The translations under genes and the position numbers were made by a program. 64,000 bases of DNA, from NCBI GenBank assembly GCA_023238725.1, contig CM041538.1, positions 13,948,880 to 14,012,879 on the forward strand. Reading direction: 5' to 3'. The notes under the pieces are model-generated. The model saw only the letters and a list, made by a program, of their open reading frames with translations, ran no database searches and was not told the origin of the DNA. This document shows, in pieces, positions 24,699 to 37,189 of this stretch. The first letter of the stretch is position 1. Each line of letters begins with the position of its first letter. The DNA comes from Scortum barcoo (lineage: Eukaryota; Chordata; Actinopteri; Centrarchiformes; Terapontidae).

Positions 24699-26469
24699 AT
24701 GCTTGCAGGGAACGTGGCGGCAGGCAGCAGTTCCCCCCTGAGGATCCTCGCTCATTACCCAGAGGTCACAGCCCACGCCTAGCCACTTCCTGCCTGACCT
24801 CCCTCAGGAGAGCAGAGCATGCTGGGCTGTGGATCACACGTGCTGGTCACAAACAATCTGACTTCCTGTCCCAGTTTGGTTTGGAGACACAGAGAGCGAA
24901 ATAGAGGGAGATAAAGGGGGAGAGGGAGAGAGAGCGAGTCCTGGCTTCTATCTGCCACTTGCTGTGCTCACTTCCTTCACTCTCACGCTCTCTCTCTGTC
25001 TCTCGCTCTTATTCATTAGCCTCCTGACTATTCACCCCGGCCCAGCCGGCCCAGCCCCAGCACTGGGAACAAAATACTCACTGGCCATCTTGTTCCAAAC
25101 TTCCTCCCACACTCCTTCGTATAAAGACATGAGTCATATGGGCCTGAATCAAGTTTGAATAAGGAGGTTTTTACATGTGGGACTTTCTCAGCATATTGGG
25201 GAAAATTTGTGAACTAAGGACTGAAATAAAGTCATTGTGCTCTTCTACATTGTTGGGCCTAGGTAGCAACTTGTGCTGTTAACCATTTCTTATGATCCCC
25301 ATCAAACATGAACCGACTGGACTGTAGACAAAAACGGGGAAAGCCACAAAGAGAATTTATTTTGTGACTACAGGCCTATACCAACGCTAATATTTAAGAC
25401 TTTAAAGAATGCAATAAGCCTCTAGCCTTACAGTTGAAAAATAATCTTGGGAAAACAACTGTAATAGCATCACTGTTTGTAAAATGACCTCCGTATGATG
25501 AGAAAGTAACTTCTTGCATGAAGATAAGCCAAACACTCCATCAGAACAAAACAAATATTAAACTTTTTTTTTCTTAATTTCAGTTAATTTTGTACAATAT
25601 ATTTGTTGTCATCCTTATCATGGTTTACCATTTGTTCTCTCCTTTTACCAAAATGTCACTGTCTCATCAACTTTGTGCCAGTTTTCTCACACTTTCATGC
25701 AGGACAGCATGAAATCTGAAATCTACTGACAGATAGATTTCACATATGCTCATTTCATCTCCAAAACTTTAGATCTATAGCATCTGTCACTTTATAAGTG
25801 TTAGCCAACACTGGGTATTGAGCATCCAGAGAGGACCTTTGCTGAAAAGCTGGGCAAAATGAAGACTGATGTGCTAAATAGCATCTCAGGACATCTTATT
25901 GATGCCAGATGGGCTTTGTGAGCACTAGATTGGCCCCAAGAAAGAGACCTTGCACAAACATTATTGTTTACCAGTGCTGAGCCATTGTTGGTCCGGCGTC
26001 TGTCGCTGATGCACCAGCAACCTGCCAAATTAGACTGCAACGGCAGGGGTGCTGCTATCCCCTAGCTTTCATAACTCCTATGGTTCAATCGGCTTGACCA
26101 CAAATCCTTTTTTATCATCAGCCATCGGCCGCTACAATTGCCCTCCAGGAGGCTGACCTCCTGACTCACCACAGGGAGCCAAGCCAGGCCTGAGCAGGGT
26201 CAGGGAAGTAGAGGCTGGTGGTTGGAGGGTACAGCGCTGGTGTGGAGGCCAGTCCAGGGTTGTTGACTCTGAGACCTGACCCTGGCCCTGAGGGTCAGGC
26301 CTGGAGCTCAGCAGACCGAAGTCTCCTGCAGAGAACAGGGGATGACCTGCTATTCACGGGGACTGAACCAGGAGCTGTGTCCGGCTCAGTGCTGACCACC
26401 GGGGACCAAGCAGGTCAGCCAGGCCAGGGCCCTGCTGCTGGCCACAGATCAGAGAGTGAAAGCAGCCGT

Positions 26470-26615
26470 GCTCATTAGGGAAGGCATTCTGCTCTGGAGA
26501 TATGTGTGAAAAGTCCCAATTAGCCGGAATTAGGTTGCACGGTGCAGTGACGCCCCAATTTATCATATTGATCAGATTCCTGGTGTTCAAGTCCCATTCC
26601 TCATATTCACAAAGG
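26470..26615. promoter_or_regulatory. Candidate conserved noncoding element
   Basis: Balanced sequence with paired homeodomain-type cores: cccaattagccggaattagg (two AATTAG cores nine bases apart), then aatttatcatattgatcaga with GATA/TGATCA-like sites. No repeat signature. Chosen by motif content; not tested for conservation. Confidence 0.27.
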
Positions 26616-27321
26616 GGTGATGGCAGAGGAGCAGCACAACCCATGCAGAATTAACACTAAGAAAATCCAGATGGTGATTCCTCTAAACATTACACATGCA
26701 ACAATATCACACAGACACACCATGATAGCACCTGGATGGTGCAAACATTTACATGTGGAAAAAGAGATCAACATTCACACACCAGCACAAATCCCCCTGA
26801 GGACCTCCAGTCTTGCAGCATGTATGGTCAGGTCTCTGAACTGATGCAATCTCTCAGGGTGATGGATGAGACAGGTTGGCTTCTCTACCTGTTGTCTGAG
26901 GTCACAGTTCACACCTTGGGCTCTCAGCACACTGTGTTTGTGTGTGTGAGCTTTTCTGAGGAAAATCTGGCATGCTGTCAGAGTATTTTATGCCTAGAGG
27001 TGACAGGTTTTCCAGTTCTTACCCACAATGTGACATAACTTTGCACTTCATATCATAACACTTTGGTAAGACATCTGTCAGTGGAGAAAGCCACAAACCT
27101 GTTAGTGGTCTGACAGACTGACATTACCATACCTAGAGTTCATAATAAAATACACAACTAGGCAACAAATAGCCCCGGTCAGCCATGCCTTCTTCATGCA
27201 CCTCTGGTTTGCAGTATTAATAGATAAAATAGGCAAAAAAAACAGAAGAGGTCAGAAAGTGAACTGATAACACACAAGGACAGGTTGTTCCATAAGACTC
27301 CCACTTGTCTGTCTCCCCCTT

Positions 27322-27355
27322 ATCCATCCATCCATCCATCCATCCATCCATCCAT
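27322..27355 (+). repeat. (CCAT)8 microsatellite
   Basis: Eight CCAT tetramers, read directly. It could be a degenerate antisense LINE tail, since ATGG tracts end several teleost LINEs. Confidence 0.95.
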
Positions 27356-27939
27356 CTAATCCCGCACATTCATCTCTCTCTGTCGACACTGTGTGACTGA
27401 GTACAGGCTTAGAGAGGAAGCCCCTGTCAAGATAGGGTCCTTATCATGACTTGGTCAGCCCCTCCTGTTCCTATCATCCATCAGACAGGCAGCCACCTGG
27501 ATGACTGCTGACCCTTGCTACAACCTGATTGGACGGCTGGGCAGAGAGGACACACAGGAGTGGAAGAGATAAGACAGATAACAAGCCTGAGCACATTCTT
27601 GTAATTCAGCCTTTTTCCCTTATGACATAGCGAGGGTTTGGGGGTCAAACTTTTTTCATCCTGCGTAAGAGTAATGTCATATTACTACTATGACCAAAAT
27701 ACTATGACCAAATAGAGGTCAATACTGTCAATTTTTACCAGGAGGCCAAGTCTCCTCTGGTGTTCAAGTCAAACTGGCCTCTTTTAAGCTGCCCTGGACT
27801 GTATTTTCGTGACCCGTGGAGGTGTGGAAAGCCCTCAGATCTCCTCAGAGACACCCCCCCCCCCTCCTCCTATTCTGTTTGTTTTGCTTGTATTAGTATC
27901 CCAGAGGGCCGAATTATGGATCAGCGGAGGAACATCCAT

Positions 27940-28130
27940 CTCCATCTCGCCTGAGCCTCCCGCTCGTGCTAAAATAAGTGGCCAATTAACTTGGCAGTGA
28001 CCGTGTGTGCTTGTCCCCATCTGACTGTAGATTAATGACCGGCCAATGCTTTCCCTCCCCAGGCCCATTTATCAGAACCCACAACTAGGTCACATGATGA
28101 TTAAACATCCGGACCGCTACGTCCTCCAGG
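27940..28130. promoter_or_regulatory. Candidate conserved noncoding element
   Basis: ataagtggccaattaacttg, gtagattaatgaccggccaa, then ctaggtcacatgatgattaa. Holds homeodomain cores (AATTAA, ATTAAT, GATTAA), a nuclear-receptor half site (AGGTCA) overlapping an E-box-like CACATG, and no repeat signature. Not tested for conservation. Confidence 0.3.
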
Positions 28131-29199
28131 GGCCCAGGTCCCAGCATCGCTGTAGGCTCCAATTGGATTTAATTGCTGGTCTTTCTCTTGGCTGTGAGAG
28201 GAAAAAGAGACGACTCCATTGGCAGGTCCCATTAGCCAGTGCCAACAAGAGCTGAGGAGTCTGGGATGTCGCACGTCCTGTGAGTGCGTGTTTGAAGAAG
28301 ACTTGTGGTCCACTTCATTAAAATATAGCCACTTAGGTGCAGTTGGACTTTCCTTAGACTGGCTGCAGTATGGTCTGTCTTGTATCAAAGGCCTGACAAC
28401 CTGTGATGAGTCAGTACTGTAGCAGAGAGGGAAGGTGACAGGGAGGATACTTATTAAAGGAGAGGTCTAGTTTCATACAACTTGGGCCTCATTTTTTTTG
28501 TAGTTTTGGCCATTCCTATTGGTAATAATGACACTGCAGCCTGCAAGTTAATTTCTATAATAATATTGCCAAAAGAAGTCCAGGGAATAAAAGATAAAAG
28601 CAGTCAAATGCTAAAAATTCAAATTCCAATCAAATCCCCAAAGTCAGGCCAAACAACCCAAACTGTCCATTGTAAACATTCAATATATTTTAGAGATTGA
28701 TTCCTTGGTTCTAGGTTCAACTTTGACCAAACAGACTTACCATGTTCCTGTGCAATGTGATCTTAATAGTACCATTTCAGATGCACTCACTTTTAGGACT
28801 ATGAACAAAGTGTCTCAGATAATTTCATTTATCTGGTTGTCCAACCACTCTAGATTTTTGTCAGCCTTTGTTGTAGCAATGTCACAGTGTTTGCTGAGAG
28901 CGGATATGAAACTCTATTTAAACATATACACATATGGCCTGAATTCAGTGTCTTTCTTTCCTTTGATATGTTTCTTGATGATTCTATATGATGTGCCTTT
29001 GTTTCAGATTATTAAAAAAATAAAAAAACAATAACCATAAAGCTCATCAATTCATGTACCTCTTGTAAACACACCTCTCTATCAGCTCTTTACGGAGTCC
29101 AAAACCTTCGTCCCAAAATGTAAATCTTAATTGTCGACAGACAACTTAGTGCTCCTCAGTAAAATGATGATCCTTATTCCCTCTCTGGTCCTCAGGAAT

Positions 29200-29480
29200 G
29201 TGTCTTAAAGAGAGGCTTGTGTTACTTATAGGCTCTGCATGCTCCCACACCACTTCATCTCCTGGTCCACCTCATTGATCGGTACTAAATGTGATTAGTG
29301 CGTGTAAGTTAGCGATAAGTGCTTGATGAAATAAGTCTGCCAGACGGTTGTAATAGAATTAACGTGTGCAGGTCAGTCTCTGAGGGCAGCCTGAACACAT
29401 CAGCAGCTGTGAAAGTCAAAGTGAACTGAGAATCTGGCAACGTCTTTTTATCAGCCGTTAATTGACTCCTGAGTCAACAA
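29200..29480. promoter_or_regulatory. Candidate conserved noncoding element
   Basis: Balanced stretch with many sites in order: tgtgattagtgcg (GATTA), ttagcgataagtgc (GATA), cagcagctgtgaaagtcaaa (E-box CAGCTG plus TCAAAG), tttttatcagccgttaattg (GATA and TAATTG) and tcctgagtcaac (AP-1 type TGAGTCA). The strongest-looking candidate in the left half. Not tested for conservation. Confidence 0.32.
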
Positions 29481-30531
29481 GTGAAGTCTGTATAGCGTGT
29501 GTGTGCGTAAAAGTGTGCGTGTGGTGGGATGAGAGATGGCTAACCTGGAGAGCATATCAGACTCGTGCAGCACACCTGAAATCTTTTATCTCCACCCACA
29601 GACTTTCGGGACATGTAGTTTTACCTCGAAGGTGGAAAATAGAGGATCATAGAGGATCTTGTGAATTTAAGGGGATTTTTGTTTCTTTTTAACTATAAAA
29701 GACTAATTATGCATATTTTGCATGCATATTGGCAAAGTAGTACTCAGTCTGATGTTTGATGCATTTCTTTCTGTTGCTAGATGCATTACGCCAGAAGTGT
29801 CCACTGCTTTACGGTGCTGTCTTCTGAGTTCTATTTAAAACATTTCCCTTGACTAAGAAGAATCTCTCAGTAAGACATTTGTCCTTTATATGGTTGATCA
29901 CAGGAACTCAGAGGACGCAAAAAAAAGGAAACAAGGTAAATAAAGAACAAACAAATGTTGCACAGGTCTTTACTTAAACTGTCCTAAAAAGACGCTTAAA
30001 TTACGAATGAAAAGTTCTTATGACAGTCAATCTAATAGTCACTCTTACTGACATCCCCTGGTTTTCTATAGTAGCATGGAAAGTATCTTTAAATCCACAG
30101 AATATGATTTGTAACAATTTTAGTTATGATTTTGTCTTTTTGAAGTATTAGGTTCTCATTGATTAGGCAATGGTCTCACCCAGAACTGTGTCATCCTTCT
30201 TGTGACAATTCACAGCAGAAGGTGTCCATGGCTGGGTGCTCGCCATGCAGAGCTGGCCACAGTGAAGGAGGGTATCGATGGCGTTTCAAAGGCAACAGAG
30301 CGCTGCGGCCAGTCTGACCCTGTCCTGCCCTGGCCTTTCAGCGCCGGGCCTTTCAGACGCAGCTGGACAATACCGACTGCTCTCCGGCCTCCGACTGGCC
30401 TCTGAGCCGATTAGGAACTGGACCTGCCACAGAGGGACAGAGCCTGGCCTGACACCACCCACATCCAACAACAACTCCCCCACCCCTCTCTCTCTCTATT
30501 ACTGGGCCTCCATAGGGGCCATTAGGGGCCA

Positions 30532-30553
30532 AGGTCAGCGGCCAGGCTGACCT
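30532..30553. promoter_or_regulatory. Inverted AGGTCAGC / GCTGACCT nuclear-receptor-like site
   Basis: A perfect 8-base inverted repeat separated by six bases (ggccag). Each arm contains the nuclear-receptor half site AGGTCA. It lies in GC-balanced DNA that also holds two copies of AGGGGCCA-like sequence just upstream (ggggccattaggggcca). Confidence 0.3.
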
Positions 30554-32300
30554 ATGATCTCCCGCCATGTTTGGACACGTCCACGCACAATGCGAGGCCC
30601 AAGGCATCTGATTAGAATATGGGGGAGATAAAAGAGGGCAAGAGGGCTTCGGACTGTTGCAGGCAGTTGTTTGTGTATGTGTATATGCGTGTGCATGTAT
30701 GTTGTTGGCATGGCGACCTGGTCAGTGACTGTCAGACCACCGGACCTTCCCCGGACCCTCCCCCAGATGTGCAGCTCTTGTCCCAGGTCTCTTTGTTGGG
30801 GGCCAGGGGGGAGGAATTACACCAGGGATGATCCCGTATTACTGGGCCTGCCTGCCTTTCAGGTTGGGCTTAGTTTTGTTGGCTGGGTCTGGTCTTACCC
30901 TCCTCCCAGTGTTTCCACCACAGAGCTGATGCCTTTGATGTCCTCATACACTGACCACCGCATCGCAACAATTCACATTTTGTCCCTTCAAAAAACCTGG
31001 AGGCATTGTGCTGGGTTTAGTGAAAAGGTAATGTGCAACACATAGAATGAAAGATGAGGAACTCTGTTTCAATATGAAGGCAAAGGAACTGCGTCCATTA
31101 TGACAAAATCGTAGTTGGTTGGAGAAAAATCTTATTTGCTGTAAAGGTTGCATTTACAAAACATCAACTACAACAGCAACAAAGATGTAAATAGCATCAT
31201 GTGTTAAACACACATGCTGACAGTGAACACTGTCAGCTGTTTCCATGGGGGCTATTTCTGAAAGTAGTTCCAATGAAAACTATTTGACAGCAAGGGTAGG
31301 ATTCATTTTGTTCATTTTTTGTATTTTTTTAAGTGTATTTATCAATAATGTGAGAGTCGCAAACGTTCATCTGTGTTAGCAGGGTTAGCTGCATGACTAA
31401 ATACCACCAGGGTTAAATGAAAAAATATGTTTTTTGTGATATTTGTGACATATTTTAGAGTCAGAAAATAATGTGATCCCTCTTTTTGCTTTCTCCTGCC
31501 TTTATTGGAGTCTTACATGGTAACCCATTTGTGCATGGAAGATCTGTGATTTTTGCTCTGGCGACCTAACAGACTTCTATTTTGTCAGCTTATTTGTATA
31601 ATATATAATATATAATATTTTTACTTCATGGCATGAATGGCATGCTTATGAATGTCTCATATAACCAGTCCACTGGCTTTTCTTGTTTACAGTATGTAAT
31701 CCTGCATCTGATCTTGTGCGCCATGTTTAATGATTTTATATGATAATAAATTATGAAGTATAGGCAGAGTATAGTATATAGTATAAGTATAAAAGTATTT
31801 TATAAGTAAGTATAATGCTGTTCCTGTCAGGTTTAAGTCTTTTGTTCCCAACTTGAGTTCTTTCCTTCCTTCTCTCTTCTCATCATCCATTTCTCACTTC
31901 TTCATTGCTCCCTTCCCACCTCTTTTCCTTTAATTGATCTGATTAATTAATTGAGGTGTGCTTTAAAAGGATTTTGGGGTGTTTTTGGAACATTATTTAT
32001 GTCTCACCATGAGACGATGACAGTTGCATTTGAAAAAATGTACCTCAGTGTTAAAATACTTTTAGGAACTTAACCAACAGAGCTGCTCCTCGTCTCTAAA
32101 GTGCCCGCTGCGTCCTGCTGCTGACCAGCTCATTTGGACTGTAGTAACCTGCGACCCACAACTAACCCCTCACCTCCAAGCCTCTGTGTGTGTGTGTGTG
32201 TGTGGAGGGAGATGCCTTGTGTATGACCAGTAGTGCATGCCATTTTTACTGTTTAGTGTGCACAGCCAGAGGGTTCGTGGGTGTGTATGTTACTATAAAC

Positions 32301-32325
32301 GTGTGTGTGTGTGTGTGTGTGTGTG
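32301..32325 (+). repeat. (GT)12 microsatellite
   Basis: About 25 bases of GT repeats, read directly; a shorter GT run lies at 32,188-32,204. Confidence 0.93.
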
Positions 32326-32999
32326 CATGCCATGGTAGGGCAGGAATGGCCCGGGGGTCTTGCTCTGACGCCCCTGTGTGTACTCATTCAGCACAGGGGT
32401 CGTGTGTCAGGGGTCAAAGGGTCTGTTGGGAGGCAGTGGAAGGGGTTGGGGGTGATTACTTGGGGGGGGAAATGGGGGGGTTTGGTGTGTGATGGGACAC
32501 ATGCCCCAAGGTAGGTAGACTATCTTAATTGGCCTCTGGAGACCTTGAGGAACGTGTGTGCGTGCTGTGGGTGTTTAAATGTATGTGTATATGTGTGTGA
32601 GTGTGTGTGAAGATAAACCTGGTGAACCTTTATGGATGTGATATGAGAAGGTGATGTGTGTCATGATCTTGGCAGTGAAGGCCTACAGGTGAACATCTGA
32701 TGCAGAACATGCATTCTGCTACAAGAGAGGAGAAGTAGAGAAGATGAACCCAAAGAGACGTTTGAAATGTGATGCCTGTTTTCTGGGGCATGAGTTGATG
32801 ATTTTTGACATAATGTTGATGGTTTCATATTTATTGACTGCTTTTCTGTTTTTCAGATGCATCACTTGTGGTTGGCCTTTTTAGCTGATTGAAATGTATT
32901 ATTTATTGGCTCAGTGGGCCTCTGAGGTGTACACTTGTAATATGTGTGACTTCTGGTGCGCCTATATATGTTTATGTTGTCTGCTGTGACCTGTGTCTT

Positions 33000-33100
33000 T
33001 TATGTCATTCGTCACTGTAAATGGGTGACCGACCTAGTTTCCTGTCTGGGGATTGATAAAGTTATCTCAAGTAATCTAATGTAAATAAAAAAAAAAAAAC
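33000..33100 (+). repeat. Probable LINE 3' tail
   Basis: gacctagtttcctgtctggg then gattgataaagttatct and an A-rich end resemble the 3' tail of L2/Rex-type elements (tttcc...gggat(c/g)aataaagt(a)tct). Same tail type as 38,590-38,777. Confidence 0.45.
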
Positions 33101-33519
33101 TTCAAAGTAAAACGAACGAACAAGGAAAAGAGCTGAAAATTACGAACCAGATTAGAAAAACACAAGGAGGAGAAAGAAAGTTAAAAAAAGAGTAAAACAC
33201 AATTGTGAAGTCAATAAAGATACAAACAGAGATGCACATTAAATAACATCTTAAATGATGAGAAATTATCTGTATTGTTAACTATTTTTTGGTTAAACCT
33301 TGCTTATTCGGGGAAGGAAAAAGAATAAAACAATATGAAAGGATAGCGCATGTGATTAATTCAAACTATGCCTCAGAAAAACAGATCACAGTGTCTTGAG
33401 TGTTTGTATGTGTGGTGGTTGAAAGATGTCTGAGATCCTTAAATCCTTAAAAAGCACAGGAGGCCGCTGAATTGTGCTTGCATTTGTGAGATAAAAGACC
33501 AAACGTATACATTTCTTCT

Positions 33520-33720
33520 TTACGGCCTTTATATCTTCTGTTGAGGCGGGCTATTAGCTTGTGTGTCTGTGTGTGTGTGCTCTGGTCCTGTTTGCTCAGG
33601 GACAGTCAGTCTTGTGCCCTGCGACAACATTATCGACCTATTAAAGTCCTGCCATTATTTACCTTCCTCCTCTTGAAGGGACGGGCCGTGTCCGGCTGAT
33701 AAAAGGCTGCAGTGTCTGTT
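33520..33720. promoter_or_regulatory. Candidate conserved noncoding element
   Basis: cgacaacattatcgacctat, taaagtcctgccattattta and cggctgataaaaggctgcag: balanced sequence with GATA-type and CATTA cores, interrupted only by a short TG run. No repeat signature. Not tested for conservation. Confidence 0.25.
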
Positions 33721-34445
33721 TCACTCGAGGCTGGAGAGACGACGTCGACGACTACAGTCAGAGTGTTGGCAGAGCAAACATTCCTGAGTACCCAGGATCC
33801 CACACACAGATACATGCTCACACACATACACAATGCAGAGGAAGGACACATAAAACCAGCTGGGCAGTAGCTCTTTTAATCTGAAGGAAACAAGCTCATT
33901 AACACACAAATATACGCACATTCACAGCCTTGATGCACACAATGGAAACTGATATTAACTAATAATGGAGACAATGACTGTGTCACATAGTAATACTATA
34001 CAATATGCTATATCCCAATTGTCACAGATAACACTAGTTTTTAGATGGTGCTTTATCTTTTGTCCTGACTTTTTTGAAACTATACTTTTCTTGTTTTTTC
34101 TCAGTGTGAATACCCTACATACTGGGAACCTGCTTAAATTAGTACGTAGTATGGATTGGTCTGCTCTCATGAAGTGGGTTGCACTTGCACAAGCTAAAAT
34201 AAGGGTTGAACATATTTTAGTTGAACTCTTCCAAAGCAATTTGAATTTTAAGTTGAAACTGACAACCAATAATCACTAAATGATAATATACAGGTTTTTT
34301 TTTTTTACTGGTGTTAATCTTAAGGGCTAAACTGAGACTTAAAAGAAGGTTGAAAATGAGCCTTGATTACTTCAATAATAAGGTCAATGTTTTTGATGTA
34401 ATAGAAAAATAACATAAACTACAATTTAAGCCAGGTTTACGGTTC

Positions 34446-34463
34446 ATCCTAGGTGGCGCCACC
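34446..34463 (+). promoter_or_regulatory. 12-bp palindrome GGTGGCGCCACC with a partial CTCF-like match
   Basis: 34,452-34,463 is a perfect palindrome. Read with its left flank, 34,446-34,459 matches the last 11 of 14 positions of the CTCF core (AGGTGGCGC is perfect; the first three bases do not match). Weak site. Confidence 0.2.
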
Positions 34464-35014
34464 CACGCTTGAACTCTCAGACATACACACATACACACAT
34501 ATAACACACACACACACAGACATGCCCCGGCCCACTGTTGCTGTTGTCCAGTTGGTGGTAAAGCTGTTCTCTGGCAACAGTCAAACACTCAGAGGGCTGC
34601 AGAGAAACCCTGACTGACTGGTTCAATATTTGCCGGTTGAGAGAAGAGGCGTGTGGAGGCTGCAGGAGGTCAGGAGGTCAGCGGGGCAAAGCGGTGGCCT
34701 TTCAGACCCGACACGACTGACCAGCAGGTGAACAAACAGAGAGAGCTGCAGCGGAGGAGGAGCACAAGGACAACAGGATGGGATGCCACAGAGATGGATC
34801 TCACTTTAAAAGTTTGGTTTAGTTTTACAATATGTACGGACGGACAATAAACCCCACAAAAGCTTACGAGCTGACATTAAAAGAAGATACAGCTGACAAA
34901 AGTGCGAGAACAGCGTTAGCAGAGCTGGGTTTATCCCCGGGGAGCTGCACAATGATGACTGCAGCGCTACGGTTTCAATATTCATCCATCTATTCACTCA
35001 CTTTCACTCCTCTC

Positions 35015-35041
35015 TGTGTGTGTGTGTGTGTGTGTGTGTGT
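35015..35041 (+). repeat. (TG)13 microsatellite
   Basis: About 27 bases of TG repeats, read directly. Confidence 0.94.
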
Positions 35042-36904
35042 CACATTTCTACGTCAGTAAAGATGCCCTCTGGTCAACACGCATTGTGCTGATTTTCCAG
35101 AACTTCCCCTCCTCAGAGCTGTTCCTCATTCAGTTCTTGAATCCCTTCATATCTTATTCTCAGCTCTTAATTGAGCAAAGGGGTCATGTGAAAACGAAGC
35201 TCTTTGTGTGCGTGAAGCAAATGTGCAAGAATTCCTGACAAGGTCTGGACATGTAACGTGGCAATTCCTTTGTCTTAATCTGACACCATGTCAGGCAAGC
35301 TGAAATGGAAGTGTTCTGGAGAAACAGTGAACTATTCATTTAGATAAGCCTGTTTTAATGTTCAACTCCAAGAACACATGTAAAGCGGGCTTGTTAGAAA
35401 ATGCAAATCTAATTATAAGTATAAGCTGAGCGAAAATGAGATAAGGATTTCCTGAAAAGGAGACAAAAGCCCACGAACCACGATAACTTTACCAGGCCTG
35501 TTGTCACTTTTGCTCCGATGCTGCTAACGCCTCAAACATTCGCACTCCGACTAGCTGCTTGTTTGCTTTTGGTTTTAGCGCCTGCTAAGATACAATTGAT
35601 GGCCAGTCAAGTAATGTCACCAGACCGTTTTTGGTCCGGCCTCACTGTGGCACTTAGACGATGAAAGCCGGTCCTCAGCGTCCCCCATCCGGCAACAAGT
35701 GCAGCCCCCTGTCAGCGCCACCCTGCAGGAAGAGGCAGATCAGCCTGACTGACGTAAATAGTGTGGACAGATACAATTTCAGCCGGGCAACACAGCCAGG
35801 ATCTGGCAACCGCTTCTCTGTGTTTACCTAAAGGCTAAGGCAGCTGAGCCCAGACCTCACCTGCTGGCCTCACTGGTTGCCATGAATGCTCGCATAATCC
35901 CACTAAGTCCATGCAAACCCAGAGCCGCTTCTTGTGCTAAAAGCTCAGAGTCCCTCCCTCTCTCTAAGCCCTCCACTCGATTAACAAACTGTTTGTGCGA
36001 CGATCAGTTTTTCCATGGCAACTTTGCATCACTCCATTCTGCAGAGAAAAGTTCCCACCCCTCTGTTGTTACACTCACACAGACACACAACCCTTTCATT
36101 TCTTTACCCACTGTTTCAGTCACACTTCACCCGTCATCTTGAGGAGGCGGTTGTGCCTTAAACTGAAATCCTCTAAGTGTCACAATCTCTTACAGTAGTG
36201 TTCACACTGCAGGCTCATATTCTTGTTGATATTATGTTTGTAGGGCTGGATGTAACAAATAACTGCTTATCAAAATGAACTAAAATGAGGCAGACCTATC
36301 CATAAAGTGAGAATTTCAAAAATGCATGTTTTAGTACCCACGCCTTTCCTGCTTGTTTCCACTATATTCATTTAAATGGCATCATTTTTTAAGGAATGTG
36401 TTTAGCCAAGTCATAATTAAATATTCAAGTATAACTGAATGCAAGCTATTTGTCTTCATTTATTCCAAGTTCTGTATGTTAATACTGGCTTAGCTAAGCT
36501 GGTGCGAGCGGCAGAAATGAAAGCCGTTGCGCGTGAATGTTCTTTTTTAGTTATTATTTTAGCATCATCCATAAATTTTGATTGGAGCGTTCAAACTAAA
36601 GATTCCCTTAATTTTGGTACAAAAGTCAACAGGGCTTTGCAGAGAGGCCTTCTGATTGAAAAAATGGTACTAAAAAGATCTTGCACACTGTCTGTAGCTC
36701 AGACTGACATTTTACTGATAAACAGACAATATTTTGACTTGAGGAAGAGCCCCATCAGATTGAAACATGATCTGTTTTGTCAGTATAATGTGGTAGTTAA
36801 TTAATCTGCAGACAGTGTGTGGGTTCCTTTCTTTTAAAAAATAGACACATCTCTAGGATTTATACGGCACACTTGTAGAAGCTTCTTGTGTAGTGAAGGT
36901 AGTA

Positions 36905-37180
36905 TTAAGCTCCTTTACTTAAGTAAAAGTACTAATACCACACTGTTAGAAATACTCTGTTACAAGTAAAAGTCTTGGATTGAAAATGTTGCTAAAGTAA
37001 AAGTATGCAGTCATAATCAGGAATCATGTTCTTATTAAAAGTAAAAGTATTCAATGCATGAAAATCCCCTGTAACTGTTATGCTACAATATATTATAGTT
37101 AGATCATTATTTCTCATGCATTAATGTAAAACTAGCATTTCACTGTGGTAGTTCGTTGAGGTGGAGCTCATGTTTAACTA
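36905..37180 (+). repeat. AAGTAAAAGTA-type dispersed repeat
   Basis: tcctttacttaagtaaaagt, actaataccacactgttaga, ctctgttacaagtaaaagtc, gcattaatgtaaaactagca and ttgaggtggagctcatgttt match in order a highly repeated teleost element. It contains many AGTAAAAGT units and no coding sequence. The same family occurs at 22,060-22,160. Confidence 0.65.
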
Positions 37181-37189
37181 TTTTGTTCA

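Larger units (their letters stand above)
24171..27939. other. Intergenic DNA, no gene seen
   Basis: Contains (TG)n at 24,665-24,697, balanced DNA at 24,720-25,150, AT-rich DNA at 25,170-25,780, a balanced block at 26,090-26,620 and (CCAT)n at 27,322-27,355. No gene recognised. Confidence 0.6.
28131..32999. other. Intergenic DNA, no gene seen
   Basis: AT-rich at 28,450-29,060 and 31,040-31,900, GC-balanced at 29,200-29,600 and 30,190-30,940. It carries (TG)n at 32,188-32,204 and 32,301-32,325. Open frames in the GC-balanced parts overlap each other on both strands and have no recognised domain. Confidence 0.6.
33101..36904. other. Intergenic DNA, no gene seen
   Basis: AT-rich at 33,101-33,500, 33,900-34,400 and 36,190-36,890, with balanced parts between. 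It holds a candidate regulatory block (33,520-33,720), a 12-bp palindrome (34,452) and (TG)n (35,015-35,041). The overlapping 104-codon frames at 33,955-34,279 lie on opposite strands of AT-rich DNA and have no recognised domain. Confidence 0.6.

Noticed and set aside
33955..34279. Two 104-codon open frames on opposite strands over the same DNA
   Set aside because: AT-rich, mutually overlapping and without any recognised motif; more likely chance or an uncatalogued repeat.
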